Source: DASZWJ01 sp963813895 (GTDB lineage: Bacteria; Pseudomonadota; Gammaproteobacteria; JAURND01). Taken from it: a stretch of DNA of 64,000 bases. Shown piece after piece: positions 52,681 to 61,516 of this stretch. The notes under the pieces are model-generated. The model worked only from the letters and a program-made list of their open reading frames with translations, ran no database searches and was not told where the DNA came from. Location: assembly GCA_963813895.1 (NCBI GenBank), contig CAWFAS010000001.1, forward strand, positions 558,001 through 622,000. The letters are read 5' to 3'. The stretch's first letter is position 1. Every line of letters begins with the position of its first letter. The position numbers and the translations under genes are program-made.

Positions 52681-53379
52681 ATGAGCATTGCAATGAAGTT
52701 TCCCTATTCCCTGATCGATCTGACGCATACGATTGATGAAACTATGCCAACTTGGGAGGAGGGTTGTGGTTTCCGGCATACTATCAAATTAGATTATGAA
52801 GACTGTACCAGTGAAGTAAAATTTAGAGTAGGGCAGTTTAAGATGCCTGCCGGTATTGGTACTCATTTGGATGCGCCTGCACATTGCATACCAGGCAGCA
52901 TGACGATTGAGCAAATTCCACTATCTCGATTAGTAGCTCCCTGCATAGTTGTTGATGTCTCTGCTGATGCTCATGAAAGTTATCTTATTTCAACCAATGA
53001 CATTAAAAATTTTGAAAAACAATTCTCTCTTATTTCTCCAGGTACGTTTGTGATGTTTAAAACGGGATGGGAACGTTTTTGGCCAGATTCTGAAAAATAT
53101 AGAAACCATTATCGATTTCCCTCCGTTTCCAAAGATGTCGCATTGATGTTGTTAGAAAGAGAAGTGTGTGGTTTGGGTATTGATACTTTATCGCCTGATC
53201 GCCCAGAAGATGGCTATCCAGTGCATCAATTATGGTTACAGTCTGGTAAATTAATTGTGGAAAATGCTGCCAATTTAGAGAACTTACCCATCGTCGGTAG
53301 TTATATCATGCTGGTTCCCATTAAAGTAAAACAAGCAACCGAGGCGCCTATCAGATTGCTAGCGTTAGTTAATGAATAG
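52681..53379 (+). CDS. Cyclase family protein (kynurenine formamidase-like)
   Basis: The 232-residue protein matches the metal-dependent cyclase/formamidase fold: LIDLTHTIDETMPTW at the start, the metal motif GIGTHLDAPAHC (the HxGTHxDxPxH pattern with the first His replaced), and GLGIDTLSPDRPE. It may hydrolyse an amide, as kynurenine formamidase does, but the substrate is unknown. A degraded copy of its last 15 codons lies at 54851-54898. Confidence 0.88.
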   Translation: MSIAMKFPYSLIDLTHTIDETMPTWEEGCGFRHTIKLDYEDCTSEVKFRVGQFKMPAGIGTHLDAPAHCIPGSMTIEQIPLSRLVAPCIVVDVSADAHESYLISTNDIKNFEKQFSLISPGTFVMFKTGWERFWPDSEKYRNHYRFPSVSKDVALMLLEREVCGLGIDTLSPDRPEDGYPVHQLWLQSGKLIVENAANLENLPIVGSYIMLVPIKVKQATEAPIRLLALVNE

Positions 53380-53393
53380 TGAGGTCTATAACG

Positions 53394-53462
53394 ATGGTGA
53401 GTTCAAGCTTAAAGGATGGGAAGTCCCTGAAAATGGTCTGTATGAATGTATTGACTTTCTAA
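53394..53462 (+). pseudogene. Ghost start of an APH-like kinase gene
   Basis: Directly after the cyclase gene, MVSSSLKD is encoded with only one silent change from the start of the kinase gene at 54914. Similarity then stops and the frame closes after 22 codons. It appears to be what remains of a lost tandem copy. Another frame over the same DNA is open for 42 codons without a known match. Confidence 0.6.
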
Positions 53463-53592
53463 TGGGGGTGTTCAAGTTATTTTATTTCATGAGACTCTAA
53501 AATTTTTGAAAAAAACAACAGGTGATTATGAGTAAGATTACTATTCAAAGACATATTGTACAACGTTAGTTTATGGCAGGAGTAAAAATTAA

Positions 53593-54105
53593 GTGAGTGC
53601 TATAATAATTCGAGAACCTAGGCGAGAAGATAAAGATGCTTTTATTACTGCTATGCAACGCAGTCAGGATTTGCATCGCCCGTGGGTTAAATCACCACAA
53701 ACTCCGCAGGAGTTTAGCGATTATTTTCAACGTTATCAACAAAGCAATCAAAAAAGCTTTTTAGTTTGTGATCAATTGGGGGATATTGCTGGCGTATTTA
53801 ATGTTAGCGAGATCGTGCGTGGGTTATTCCAAAATGCTTATTTAGGATTTTATGCGGTGACTGATTATGATGGTCGGGGTTATATGAGTGCCGGACTAAA
53901 ATTGCTTTTGAAAAAGGTTTTTAAAGAAATGGAGTTGCACCGGCTAGAAGCGAATATTCAGCCAGAAAATATTCTCTCAATTAATTTAGTAAAAAATAAT
54001 GGGTTTAGAAAAGAAGGATATTCACAGCGCTACTTAAAAATTGATGGCCAATGGCGTGATCATGAGCGTTGGGCAATTACTTATGAAGACTGGCTAAAAA
54101 CCTAA
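53593..54105 (+). CDS. GNAT acetyltransferase (RimJ/RimL type)
   Basis: The 170-residue protein has the RimJ-like pattern IIIREPRREDKDAFITAM, ISE-like NVSEIVRGLFQNAYLGF, YDGRGYMSAGLKLLL (the acetyl-CoA loop) and LEANIQPENILSINLVKNNGF. These enzymes acetylate protein N-termini or small amines. The start is a GTG with AGGAG 11 bases upstream. A 54-base piece of the gene is repeated at 56033-56086. Confidence 0.9.
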   Translation: MSAIIIREPRREDKDAFITAMQRSQDLHRPWVKSPQTPQEFSDYFQRYQQSNQKSFLVCDQLGDIAGVFNVSEIVRGLFQNAYLGFYAVTDYDGRGYMSAGLKLLLKKVFKEMELHRLEANIQPENILSINLVKNNGFRKEGYSQRYLKIDGQWRDHERWAITYEDWLKT

Positions 54106-54243
54106 AAGATTATTCCTGGATTTTGTTATGAGTGTCCCTGAAATTAAGGAACCTCACGTTGGTATACATACTCGTGATCGAATTATAGCGACGATTGATA
54201 GGGCTGAATCTTTTAAATAGCCCTTTCCACACTTTTGGTTGGC

Positions 54244-54771
54244 ATGATAAATATGAATCTTAACCATTATCACCTACGTCCCTTGCAGAAAACTGATTTT
54301 AATGACTTGAATAAGGCATTTGGTGCAAAAACAGTGTATAAAAAATCTGTTTCACTGTGGAATGATTGTTTGAAATTTCAAGAACAGAACCAGCGTGCTA
54401 TTCGAGTAGCGCAAATTAATCATCAAGTGGTCGGTATCTGTACGTTGAAGTGGTTATCAGATTATCCATCTTTTGCCGTCCAGAACATTCCTGAAATTAA
54501 TGATTTGTTGGTAGCACCACACCATCGTAATCAAGGTGTTGGGCGTGCTTTAATCACCGCCTTAGAAGAGGTAGCCCGATCGAATGGTTATCAGCAGATT
54601 GGTTTGGCGGTAGGATTGTATCAAGATTATGGAGCAGCTCAAAAATTGTATACACACATGGGTTATATTCCTGATGGTAGGGGCATCACCTATGCTTACC
54701 AACCGGTTGTGCCAGGTCACGCTTATCCGGTCGATGACGATCTGTTATTATGGTTTATCAGGGCATTGTGA
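54244..54771 (+). CDS. GNAT acetyltransferase
   Basis: The product of about 175 residues shows HLRPLQKTDFNDL, INDLLVAPHHRNQGVGRALI (the acetyl-CoA-binding QGVGRAL), and a final YTHMGYIPDGRG block. It differs from the preceding GNAT and belongs to a generic small-molecule acetyltransferase group. The start could be the ATG at 54244 or 54253; neither has a strong ribosome-binding site. A 30-codon frame (54128-54220) in the gap before it has no known match. Confidence 0.85.
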   Translation: MINMNLNHYHLRPLQKTDFNDLNKAFGAKTVYKKSVSLWNDCLKFQEQNQRAIRVAQINHQVVGICTLKWLSDYPSFAVQNIPEINDLLVAPHHRNQGVGRALITALEEVARSNGYQQIGLAVGLYQDYGAAQKLYTHMGYIPDGRGITYAYQPVVPGHAYPVDDDLLLWFIRAL

Positions 54772-54850
54772 TTTATCGTGAGTATTTTTATATCATTACC
54801 ACTGCTATTAATCAGATAGAAGAACTGCGTATCGACTGGATAAAAAATTG

Positions 54851-54898
54851 ACTGTGCGCGAGCAGCCCATCAGGTTGTTGGCGTTAAGCGATCAATAG
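54851..54898 (+). pseudogene. Ghost C-terminus of a cyclase gene
   Basis: The 15 codons TVREQPIRLLALSDQ and a stop match the end of the cyclase at 53335-53379 (ATEAPIRLLALVNE). They are followed, as in that copy, by TGAGG and the kinase start. This marks a second, deleted cyclase gene. Confidence 0.7.
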
Positions 54899-54913
54899 GT
54901 GAGGCCTACAAAG

Positions 54914-55882
54914 ATGGTAAGTTCAAGCTTAAAGGATATACTTTCACGGATTGATTCTTTTGAGCAATATGAGAAATTTAAATCAAACGTGGATTTACTA
55001 AAAGAATTAGCGCAAGCAGTTGTTAATCGACACCAATTGCCTGTTGGCTCTTTAGAGCTATTTTCTGAGGGAACTAATATTGTATTTTCCTATAATCAAG
55101 ATTATGTCATTAAAATTTATCCCCCGATGCATGTTGACCAATTTAACAGTGAATCACTCGTTACTCAACATTTGGTTGATAAACTCGTCATAAAAACACC
55201 CAGCATCTTATATCAAGATGAAATCGCAAACTGGCCATACTTGATTATGACGCAACTGGAGGGTCAACTGTTAGAAACTCTCTGGGAAAAATTAGATTAT
55301 GATAATAAGGTTTCTCTTATTCGCGAATTGGGGTTACTGATTAAAGAGGTTCATGCATTACCGACGAATGGGCTAGAAGTAATTGATTGCCATTGGGAAC
55401 AATTTATTACGCAGCAAATTCATCATTGCATTGAGCAACATAAAACAAAAAAATTGCCATCCCATTTATTAAAGCAAATTTCCAGTTATTTGGAGCCGGT
55501 TCAGGAACGCTTAAAAGAAATCAAAAACCCAGTGATTTTGACTGGAGAATATACTCCGATGAATTTATTGGTTAAACGAATAGACGGGGTTTGGCATATC
55601 AATGGCTTGATTGATTTTGGTGATGCTATGCTAGGGTTGCCCCAATATGATTTATTAGGCCCAGGTGCTTTTTTAATTCAAGGCGATAAAAGCCTGTTAA
55701 AAGAATTTTTAGTGGCTTATGGGTATTCAGAAAACCAGCTTTCCCCCGAATTAAGCCATCAATTGATGGCATTGATGTTATTACATAAATATAGCAACTT
55801 AAATGTACAAATTAGGATCCAAGATTGGCAGAATAAAGTTAACTCCTTACAAGAATTAGAACAATTAGTCTGGGGATTTTAG
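54914..55882 (+). CDS. APH-like kinase (aminoglycoside phosphotransferase fold) with variant catalytic loop
   Basis: The 322-residue protein has an APH/choline-kinase plan: nucleotide-binding region LFSEGTNIVFSYNQDYVIKIY, hinge YLIMTQLEGQLL, a catalytic loop that reads LTGEYTPMNLLV, and LIDFGDAMLG as the DFG-like metal site. The usual HGDxxxxN is GEYTPMN here: Glu in place of catalytic Asp, with Asn retained. Whether it phosphorylates a drug or metabolite is open. The ATG at 54914 has GAGG 9 bases upstream. Confidence 0.82.
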   Translation: MVSSSLKDILSRIDSFEQYEKFKSNVDLLKELAQAVVNRHQLPVGSLELFSEGTNIVFSYNQDYVIKIYPPMHVDQFNSESLVTQHLVDKLVIKTPSILYQDEIANWPYLIMTQLEGQLLETLWEKLDYDNKVSLIRELGLLIKEVHALPTNGLEVIDCHWEQFITQQIHHCIEQHKTKKLPSHLLKQISSYLEPVQERLKEIKNPVILTGEYTPMNLLVKRIDGVWHINGLIDFGDAMLGLPQYDLLGPGAFLIQGDKSLLKEFLVAYGYSENQLSPELSHQLMALMLLHKYSNLNVQIRIQDWQNKVNSLQELEQLVWGF

Positions 55883-56032
55883 GTTTGAATGAGCGAGATG
55901 CCATAGCCGCTTTTATTTAAAGAAAATTCTTTAGCACTTAAAAACTAATAGAGCAAGCAATGATGAATATAACGCAAGCTTCATTAAAACAATTTTTTTT
56001 GATGTCATGCGGCCGTATAAATAGTATGTGGC

Positions 56033-56086
56033 TTCCAAAATGCTTATTTAGGATTTTATGCAGTGACTGATTATGATGGTCAGGGT
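56033..56086 (+). pseudogene. Ghost fragment of a GNAT gene
   Basis: This 54-base stretch matches 53827-53880 inside the first GNAT gene with two differences. Nothing else of the gene is left. It lies after the kinase gene. Confidence 0.8.
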
Positions 56087-56162
56087 GGGACTTAATAAAG
56101 CGATCGCGGAATCATTTGCAACATTCATTTAAAAATAAAGTCAGTAAAATCGGGTGAGAATT

Positions 56163-57953
56163 ATGAAAAATACAACGCATCAATCAGTTCCTCATTTTAT
56201 CATGGGTCTTCTCAAGCCTTATAAAGGCTATGTTGCGATTTTTGCTGTTGTTGCATTATTTTGGGCGATCACAAATACACTGCTACCTTATACTCTTAAA
56301 CTCATCATCGACAAAGTTGCTGAATTTCAAGGCAATAAGATCGCCGCTTTTACTGCTATTGAACCTTATATTTTTTTATACATCCTCTTGTGGGTAGGCT
56401 TATGTCTTAATATGCGATTTTTGGATTGGGCCAAACTCAAATTATTTCCCAGTCTTAGACAAGACGCAATGTCAAAGATGTTTGCTTATTTGAATCAACA
56501 CTCTCATCAGTATTTTCAAAATAGTTTTGCGGGAAGCTTGATTAACAAAATCGTAGACATGCAGGGAGGTATTGTTGATATCTTGACTATCTTAGATGAT
56601 ATTTATGCCCAATCATTGGGTCTTATTATTGCAACTAGTACGTTGCTATTCATCCATCCCTTATTTGCATTGATTCTACTCGGCTGGGTCATTTGTTTTC
56701 TGCTGATCACTTTCATATTTTTAAAATCAATTCAGAATCTATCCCATGTTTTTGCAGAAGCGCGTAGTTCCTTGGTGGGGAAAATGGTAGATAGTATTAG
56801 CAATATTGTGAATATTCGCTTATTTGCCAGGCATAGTTATGAAAATAATTATATCAGTGGTGAGATTGCCGATACGGTACAGAAAGATCGGAACATGTTG
56901 GCCAAAATTATTTACATGCGTATCGGATGGGACGCTAGTATTGTCGCTTTACTGGGGATAAATCTGTGGATGCTAGGAAAAATGTACAGTCAAAACCTGG
57001 TGACAATCGGGGATTTTAGTTTCGTCATGGCATTATCCATTAGCATTTTATGGAGTTTATGGTTTCTTGCAGGACAATTTGCCTCTTTTTCGGAACAAGT
57101 TGGTAAATGCAAGCAGGCATTATCTATTGTTAACGCCCCGCATCAAATTGTGGATACTCAAAATGCCAAATCTCTTGTAGTATCGCGCGGTGAAATTCAA
57201 TTTAGGAATGTCAGTTTTCACTACAATAGTGGCCCAAAACTGTTTCAAAATAAAAATGTGTTGATTCATTCTGGAGAAAAAGTGGGACTTGTTGGCTTTT
57301 CCGGTAGTGGGAAAAGTACTTTTGTAAACCTTATTTTAAGATTGTTTGAAGTTGAATCAGGTGTGATTACCATAGATCATCAGAATATTAATCATGTCAC
57401 TCAAACTTCTTTACGCGAACACATTGCTTTAATCCCACAAGATATCTCTTTATTTCATCGTACCTTAATGGAAAACATTCGCTATGGACGTGCCAATGCT
57501 ACCGAGATGGAGGTGATTGAGGCCTCAAAAAAAGCACATTGCCATGAATTTATTAGTCAACTGAATGAGAAATATCAATCGATGGTGGGAGAGCGCGGTA
57601 TAAAATTATCGGGCGGCCAACGCCAGCGTGTTGCTATTGCGCGAGCCATATTAAAAAATGCACCTATTCTGATTTTAGATGAAGCCACTTCTGCACTGGA
57701 TTCAGTCACTGAAAAATATATTCAAGAGGGTTTACGCCATCTAATGCAGAATAAAACGACCATTGTGATTGCCCATCGTTTATCCACGTTGGCTGAAATG
57801 GATAGGATATTAGTATTTGACGAGGGTAAAATTATTGAAGATGGGACACACGCAGCACTCATGCAATTAAATGGACATTATGCCAACCTATGGCATATGC
57901 AAGTGGGTGGATTTTTACCTGATCAGCATATAAAAGAACAGATGGATGATTGA
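56163..57953 (+). CDS. ABC exporter, fused permease-ATPase (MsbA-like)
   Basis: The 596-residue protein has a six-helix type I exporter domain (about 1-320) and an ATPase domain with Walker A GFSGSGKST, Q-loop IPQDISLF, signature LSGGQRQRVAIARAIL, Walker B ILILDEATSALD and H-loop AHRLSTL. It most likely works as a homodimer exporting lipid, peptide or drug. I used the ATG at 56163 rather than the GTG at 56154, because GGTGAG is better placed for it. Confidence 0.93.
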   Translation: MKNTTHQSVPHFIMGLLKPYKGYVAIFAVVALFWAITNTLLPYTLKLIIDKVAEFQGNKIAAFTAIEPYIFLYILLWVGLCLNMRFLDWAKLKLFPSLRQDAMSKMFAYLNQHSHQYFQNSFAGSLINKIVDMQGGIVDILTILDDIYAQSLGLIIATSTLLFIHPLFALILLGWVICFLLITFIFLKSIQNLSHVFAEARSSLVGKMVDSISNIVNIRLFARHSYENNYISGEIADTVQKDRNMLAKIIYMRIGWDASIVALLGINLWMLGKMYSQNLVTIGDFSFVMALSISILWSLWFLAGQFASFSEQVGKCKQALSIVNAPHQIVDTQNAKSLVVSRGEIQFRNVSFHYNSGPKLFQNKNVLIHSGEKVGLVGFSGSGKSTFVNLILRLFEVESGVITIDHQNINHVTQTSLREHIALIPQDISLFHRTLMENIRYGRANATEMEVIEASKKAHCHEFISQLNEKYQSMVGERGIKLSGGQRQRVAIARAILKNAPILILDEATSALDSVTEKYIQEGLRHLMQNKTTIVIAHRLSTLAEMDRILVFDEGKIIEDGTHAALMQLNGHYANLWHMQVGGFLPDQHIKEQMDD

Positions 57954-58056
57954 TCCAGGAAAAATAGTCACACGCTTCAAGTATATTATTACGGTATTGT
58001 AACGCCGGTCCCTATGAATTAGCCTGATATCCAATATGTATGCTAAGGATAAATTT

Positions 58057-59022
58057 ATGGCTAATAATGCCATTGCACTTATCAAAAAAAATACTACCCG
58101 TGCTAATTTTGATAGTCCCTGGAAACACAGCTTGGAATTTTATTTCCGCGATTTTATGGAATTCTGTTTACCAGCTATTGCTGAACAAATCGATTGGTCA
58201 AAAGGGTATGAATCACTGGATAAAGAATTAAACGTTATTACACGAGACGCGGAAATTGGTAATCGTATTGCTGATAAATTGATTAAGGTCTGGAAAAAAG
58301 ATGGCCATGAGACTTTAGTAATATGCCACCTTGAAGTGGACGGAAATCCTGCCAACAAACTGCCAAAGCGTATGATGATTTACCGTTATCGCATCTATGA
58401 TGCTCGCCAGCTACCCATCATTAGCATTGCCATATTGATCGATGATGATCCTAATTGGCGCATTGATCATTATCGAGAAGAATGTATGGGTAGTTACCAG
58501 GAGATAAGTTATATCATTGTGAAACTACTGGATTACCAACAGCGGCGGCAAGAATTAGAAGCCATGAACAATCGCTTTGCCATCGTTATATTAGCGCAAT
58601 TATCTGTTTTAGAAACAAAGTATGATGCAAATGCACGCTTAAAAGCTAAGACCGCGCTTACCCGCCTGCTGTATAATAAAGGTTTTGTCAAACAAGATAT
58701 TATACAGCTATTTACTCTGGTCGACTGGCTAATCACACTGCCCGAAGAACTTATGGTAAAATATAATCAGGCACTAAAACATATTGAGGAGGAAAGACAA
58801 GTGCAATTTATTACTACCCCAGAACGTGTTGGTTTTCAGCAAGGCTTACAACAAGGCTTACAACAAGGGGAAGCCACCTTATTAACCCGCCTGTTGGAGC
58901 GCCGTTTTCATCATATTCCCCCTCATTACCTCGCGCGAATTCAACAAGCAGACATAAATGCTCTATTAGTCTGGGGTTATCGCTTGTTTGATGCTAAAAC
59001 CTTAGATGAAGTGTTTAATTAA
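58057..59022 (+). CDS. Rpn/PD-(D/E)XK family nuclease (putative transposase-like)
   Basis: The 321-residue protein belongs to the Rpn family of recombination-promoting nucleases. Marks are SPWKHSLEFYFRDFMEFC at the start, the nuclease core ADKLIKVW and LVICHLEVDGNPANKLP, then RMMIYRYRIYDAR. Near the end is the typical repeated QQGLQQGLQQGEA linker and an LLxRRF tail. Rpn nucleases may act in horizontal gene transfer. The ATG at 58057 has AAGGAT 6 bases upstream; a start seven codons earlier is less likely. Confidence 0.88.
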   Translation: MANNAIALIKKNTTRANFDSPWKHSLEFYFRDFMEFCLPAIAEQIDWSKGYESLDKELNVITRDAEIGNRIADKLIKVWKKDGHETLVICHLEVDGNPANKLPKRMMIYRYRIYDARQLPIISIAILIDDDPNWRIDHYREECMGSYQEISYIIVKLLDYQQRRQELEAMNNRFAIVILAQLSVLETKYDANARLKAKTALTRLLYNKGFVKQDIIQLFTLVDWLITLPEELMVKYNQALKHIEEERQVQFITTPERVGFQQGLQQGLQQGEATLLTRLLERRFHHIPPHYLARIQQADINALLVWGYRLFDAKTLDEVFN

Positions 59023-59156
59023 ACGCCCGCATGCATCAGCGCAGCGGCTAGTTCTTTCTGATTTTAGCTATAATAATTCCAATATTTCGAAATGATCCGG
59101 ATAAAACATCCAGTGATCTGCATTATGTTAAGCAGTCAGAATTGAGAAGAAAGCGC

Positions 59157-59984
59157 ATGTTTTTCTTAAAAAACCTTTACCTAAAAAGCCGTTTGATTCT
59201 TATTGTATTATTAGGATTGCTAGGCTGTCATGTTATTTCAGCAAACGCTGTTCAGGCTAATTTGCCGAGCGGTTTTGTATACCTCAAAGACATCGATCCC
59301 AGTATTATTCAAGATATGCGTTATGCTGGGTTCCACAATTTCATCGGTCACCCCATGCCGGGCTATGAATCAGCTGAATGTGTCCTCACGCGTCCGGCTG
59401 CCTTGGCATTGGCGCGGGTACAGGGTGCCTTAAAATCCTTTTCACTCTCTTTAAAAGTTTATGACTGTTATCGCCCGCAAATGGCGGTCAATGAATTTAT
59501 AGCTTGGAGCCAGCAGCCGGATTTACTGCAAATGAAAGGAGAATTTTATCCGCGGGTAAATAAGGCTGATTTTTTTAAGTTGGGTTATGTTGCGACGAAA
59601 TCAGGCCACAGTCGAGGGAGCACCGTTGATCTGACGGTCGTTCCCTTAGCGACTAAATCCCAAGAGCAATACGAAGTTGGGCAAAAACTTGTCAGCTGCT
59701 TTGCACCTTATCAACAGCGATTTAATGATGGTAGTATCGACATGGGGACAGGTTTCGATTGCCTCGATCCGACGGCAAGTTATGCAAGCCATGCAGGAGG
59801 CGTTAAATCGGTTAAAAATAGGTTATTCTTGCGATCCTTTATGCAAAAATATGGATTTACTCCCTATGCCCTCGAATGGTGGCATTTCACACTAGCTGCA
59901 GAACCATTTAAAGATAACTATTTTAATTTTCCGATCCGTCCCAGTTACAGAAACGGACTTTCATCTCTTTCACTGTCATCCTGA
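59157..59984 (+). CDS. D-Ala-D-Ala dipeptidase (VanX/DdpX, M15D) with N-terminal signal
   Basis: The 275-residue protein has a hydrophobic start ending in LLGLLGC, which may be a lipobox, then the M15D peptidase domain: SIIQDMRYAGFHNFIG, VYDCYRPQMAV, zinc motif SGHSRGSTVDLTV (SxHxxGxxxD) and ALEWWHFTLAAEP (second His). It would cleave D-Ala-D-Ala in the periplasm, perhaps for cell-wall recycling rather than vancomycin resistance. The final codons (SLSLSS, stop) lie in a palindromic repeat. Confidence 0.9.
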   Translation: MFFLKNLYLKSRLILIVLLGLLGCHVISANAVQANLPSGFVYLKDIDPSIIQDMRYAGFHNFIGHPMPGYESAECVLTRPAALALARVQGALKSFSLSLKVYDCYRPQMAVNEFIAWSQQPDLLQMKGEFYPRVNKADFFKLGYVATKSGHSRGSTVDLTVVPLATKSQEQYEVGQKLVSCFAPYQQRFNDGSIDMGTGFDCLDPTASYASHAGGVKSVKNRLFLRSFMQKYGFTPYALEWWHFTLAAEPFKDNYFNFPIRPSYRNGLSSLSLSS

Positions 59985-60096
59985 ATGTTTGGCTGTCATC
60001 CTGAACGCAGTGAAGGATCTCCATGAAGTGCTGCTAGATGGGAGAGCCTTCACTGCGCTCAGGATGATAACCAAACATTCAGGACGACAGTGAAAG
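59967..60096. repeat. REP-like palindrome overlapping the dipeptidase 3' end
   Basis: An inverted repeat has arms CTTTCACTGTCATCCTGAAT (59967 on) and the complement ending at 60096, enclosing a second pair (CTGAACGCAGTGAAGG / CCTTCACTGCGCTCAG). The words GTCATCCTG and GCAGTGAAGG are common in bacterial REP repeats. It supplies the dipeptidase stop codon. Confidence 0.8.
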
Positions 60097-60227
60097 AAAG
60101 GATGACAGCGTCTTGATGGCAGCGCGTTCAGGATCCCGAATCAAGTCCGTGAATGGAGGACATAACGGGGGAGAGGGGATCATTGAGCTTCCCCTGGCGC
60201 GTAGAGAATGACAGCTATTTGTAGAGC

Positions 60228-60500
60228 TTATGAAGAAAGTACCAATTTTTTCAGGCTGGCATTTAAGCGGCTTTTTAAGCGACCCGCTTTATTTTTGTGG
60301 AAAATACCTTTAGGTACCATTTTATCAATTTGGGAAAATGCATTTTTAACGGCGGTTTGAGCTTCACCTTTGGCGCCGGCCGCAATAGCTTTACGAGCTT
60401 TTTTGAGATAGGTATAAACCCTTGAGCGCAGGGTGGTATTACGTGCTTGGCGCTTGATTGTTTGTTTTGCGCGTTTTTTGGCAGATGCAATGTTAGCCAC
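60228..60500 (-). CDS. rpsT: 30S ribosomal protein S20
   Basis: S20 is 90 residues, begins MANIASAKKRAKQTIKRQ and is lysine/arginine rich, with the KGIFHKNKAGRLKSRL block. The start codon is GTG with GGAG 7 bases upstream. In E. coli rpsT also has a weak start (UUG) and is autoregulated, so a non-ATG start may be meaningful here. Confidence 0.96.
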   Translation of the reverse strand: MANIASAKKRAKQTIKRQARNTTLRSRVYTYLKKARKAIAAGAKGEAQTAVKNAFSQIDKMVPKGIFHKNKAGRLKSRLNASLKKLVLSS

Positions 60501-60581
60501 TTTTATACTCCGAACAATAATAATTTATGGGCTGGTAAATATGCCGTTTTATATGACATTTGTCAATTAGGCGCTGCACTA

Positions 60582-60595
60582 AAAAAGATAAGTTA
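60582..60595. repeat. Family A end fragment, left part
   Basis: AAAAAGATAAGTTA matches the subterminal part of family A. The terminal part that normally follows it is found at 61499-61516, after the SDR gene. GGCGCT, the next inner word of family A, lies just to the left. Confidence 0.5.
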
Positions 60596-60639
60596 AATAA
60601 TGGAGCCAGCTGCCTTAAAGCATCAGGCGGTTTCTTTAT

Positions 60640-61488
60640 TTACTTAAATAAGTGTTTACTTAAATAAGTGAGCAGATGATCCAAGCTGCGATTTGGCAAT
60701 ATCCGTTTTAATCCTGCCATTACATACGCCGGCACCGTTACATAATAGCGGATCTTCGGGTGGCGGCTCTCTAAGGCATGCATAATTTTGCCTACGACTG
60801 CTTCTGGCGGTAAGGTAAATCGAGAAGTATCTTTGATTTGTTCTATATTGCTCAGCATATTGTTGTAAAAGGGTTGGTGGACACTGGGTTTTGTCTGAAT
60901 ATTAGCTTCATAGGCAGTACGAGCCCTATCACGGAAGCTCGTTGCTATAGGACCTGGCTCAATTAAACTGACCTTTATCCCGCTATCTTTCAATTCTAGA
61001 CGTAAACAATCCGTCAATGCCTCCACAGCATACTTAGACGCACAATAAGCTCCGCGGTAAGCCATGGAAACCAGGCCAAGTATTGAACTGATATTGATTA
61101 TTCGACCATAACCCTGTTTTCGCATGATAGGTATTACTAAATTGGTTAATTCTAGTGGACCAAAAACATTGGTCTCAAATTGAGTTCTCAAAGCTTCCCG
61201 AGTTAAATCTTCAACAGCGCCGGGTTGACCAAATCCGGCATTATTCACCAAGCCAAATAATTGACCGTTAGTTACAGATAATACCGCATCTACGGCTGCC
61301 TTAATGGTTTGGGAATCATTTAAATCTAGTATCAGACTGTATAAACCTTCGGCCTCTAAGCGCGCTTTATCTTCAGCTTTACGGACTCCAGCAATCACTT
61401 GATAACCCGCTTGCTTTAGTCTTTTGGCAGCTGCATAACCAATGCCGGAGGAGCAACCGGTGACCAAAATATATTTTGATTCAAGCAT
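60640..61488 (-). CDS. Short-chain dehydrogenase/reductase
   Basis: The 282-residue SDR has the NAD(P)-binding TGCSSGIGYAAAKRL, NNAGFGQPG, the catalytic Ser in NISSILG, and YCASKYAVEAL (YxxxK). GPIATSFRDRA is the usual cofactor-side motif. It resembles classical SDRs acting on lipids, steroids or sugars, and substrate is not predictable. The start is the ATG at 61488 with AAGGAA upstream. The end of a family A element directly abuts the 5' leader. Confidence 0.92.
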   Translation of the reverse strand: MLESKYILVTGCSSGIGYAAAKRLKQAGYQVIAGVRKAEDKARLEAEGLYSLILDLNDSQTIKAAVDAVLSVTNGQLFGLVNNAGFGQPGAVEDLTREALRTQFETNVFGPLELTNLVIPIMRKQGYGRIINISSILGLVSMAYRGAYCASKYAVEALTDCLRLELKDSGIKVSLIEPGPIATSFRDRARTAYEANIQTKPSVHQPFYNNMLSNIEQIKDTSRFTLPPEAVVGKIMHALESRHPKIRYYVTVPAYVMAGLKRILPNRSLDHLLTYLSKHLFK

Positions 61489-61498
61489 AAGAATTTCC

Positions 61499-61516
61499 TT
61501 GTTTTACAGAGCCTTA
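61499..61516. repeat. Family A end fragment, right part
   Basis: TTGTTTTACAGAGCCTTA is the terminal 15 bases of family A plus its TTA flank. Together with 60582-60595 it restores an unbroken family A end. Confidence 0.65.

Noticed and set aside
53372..53500. 42-codon frame after the cyclase gene
   Set aside because: The eight-codon match to the APH start is conserved silently in the other frame, so this frame is more likely incidental.
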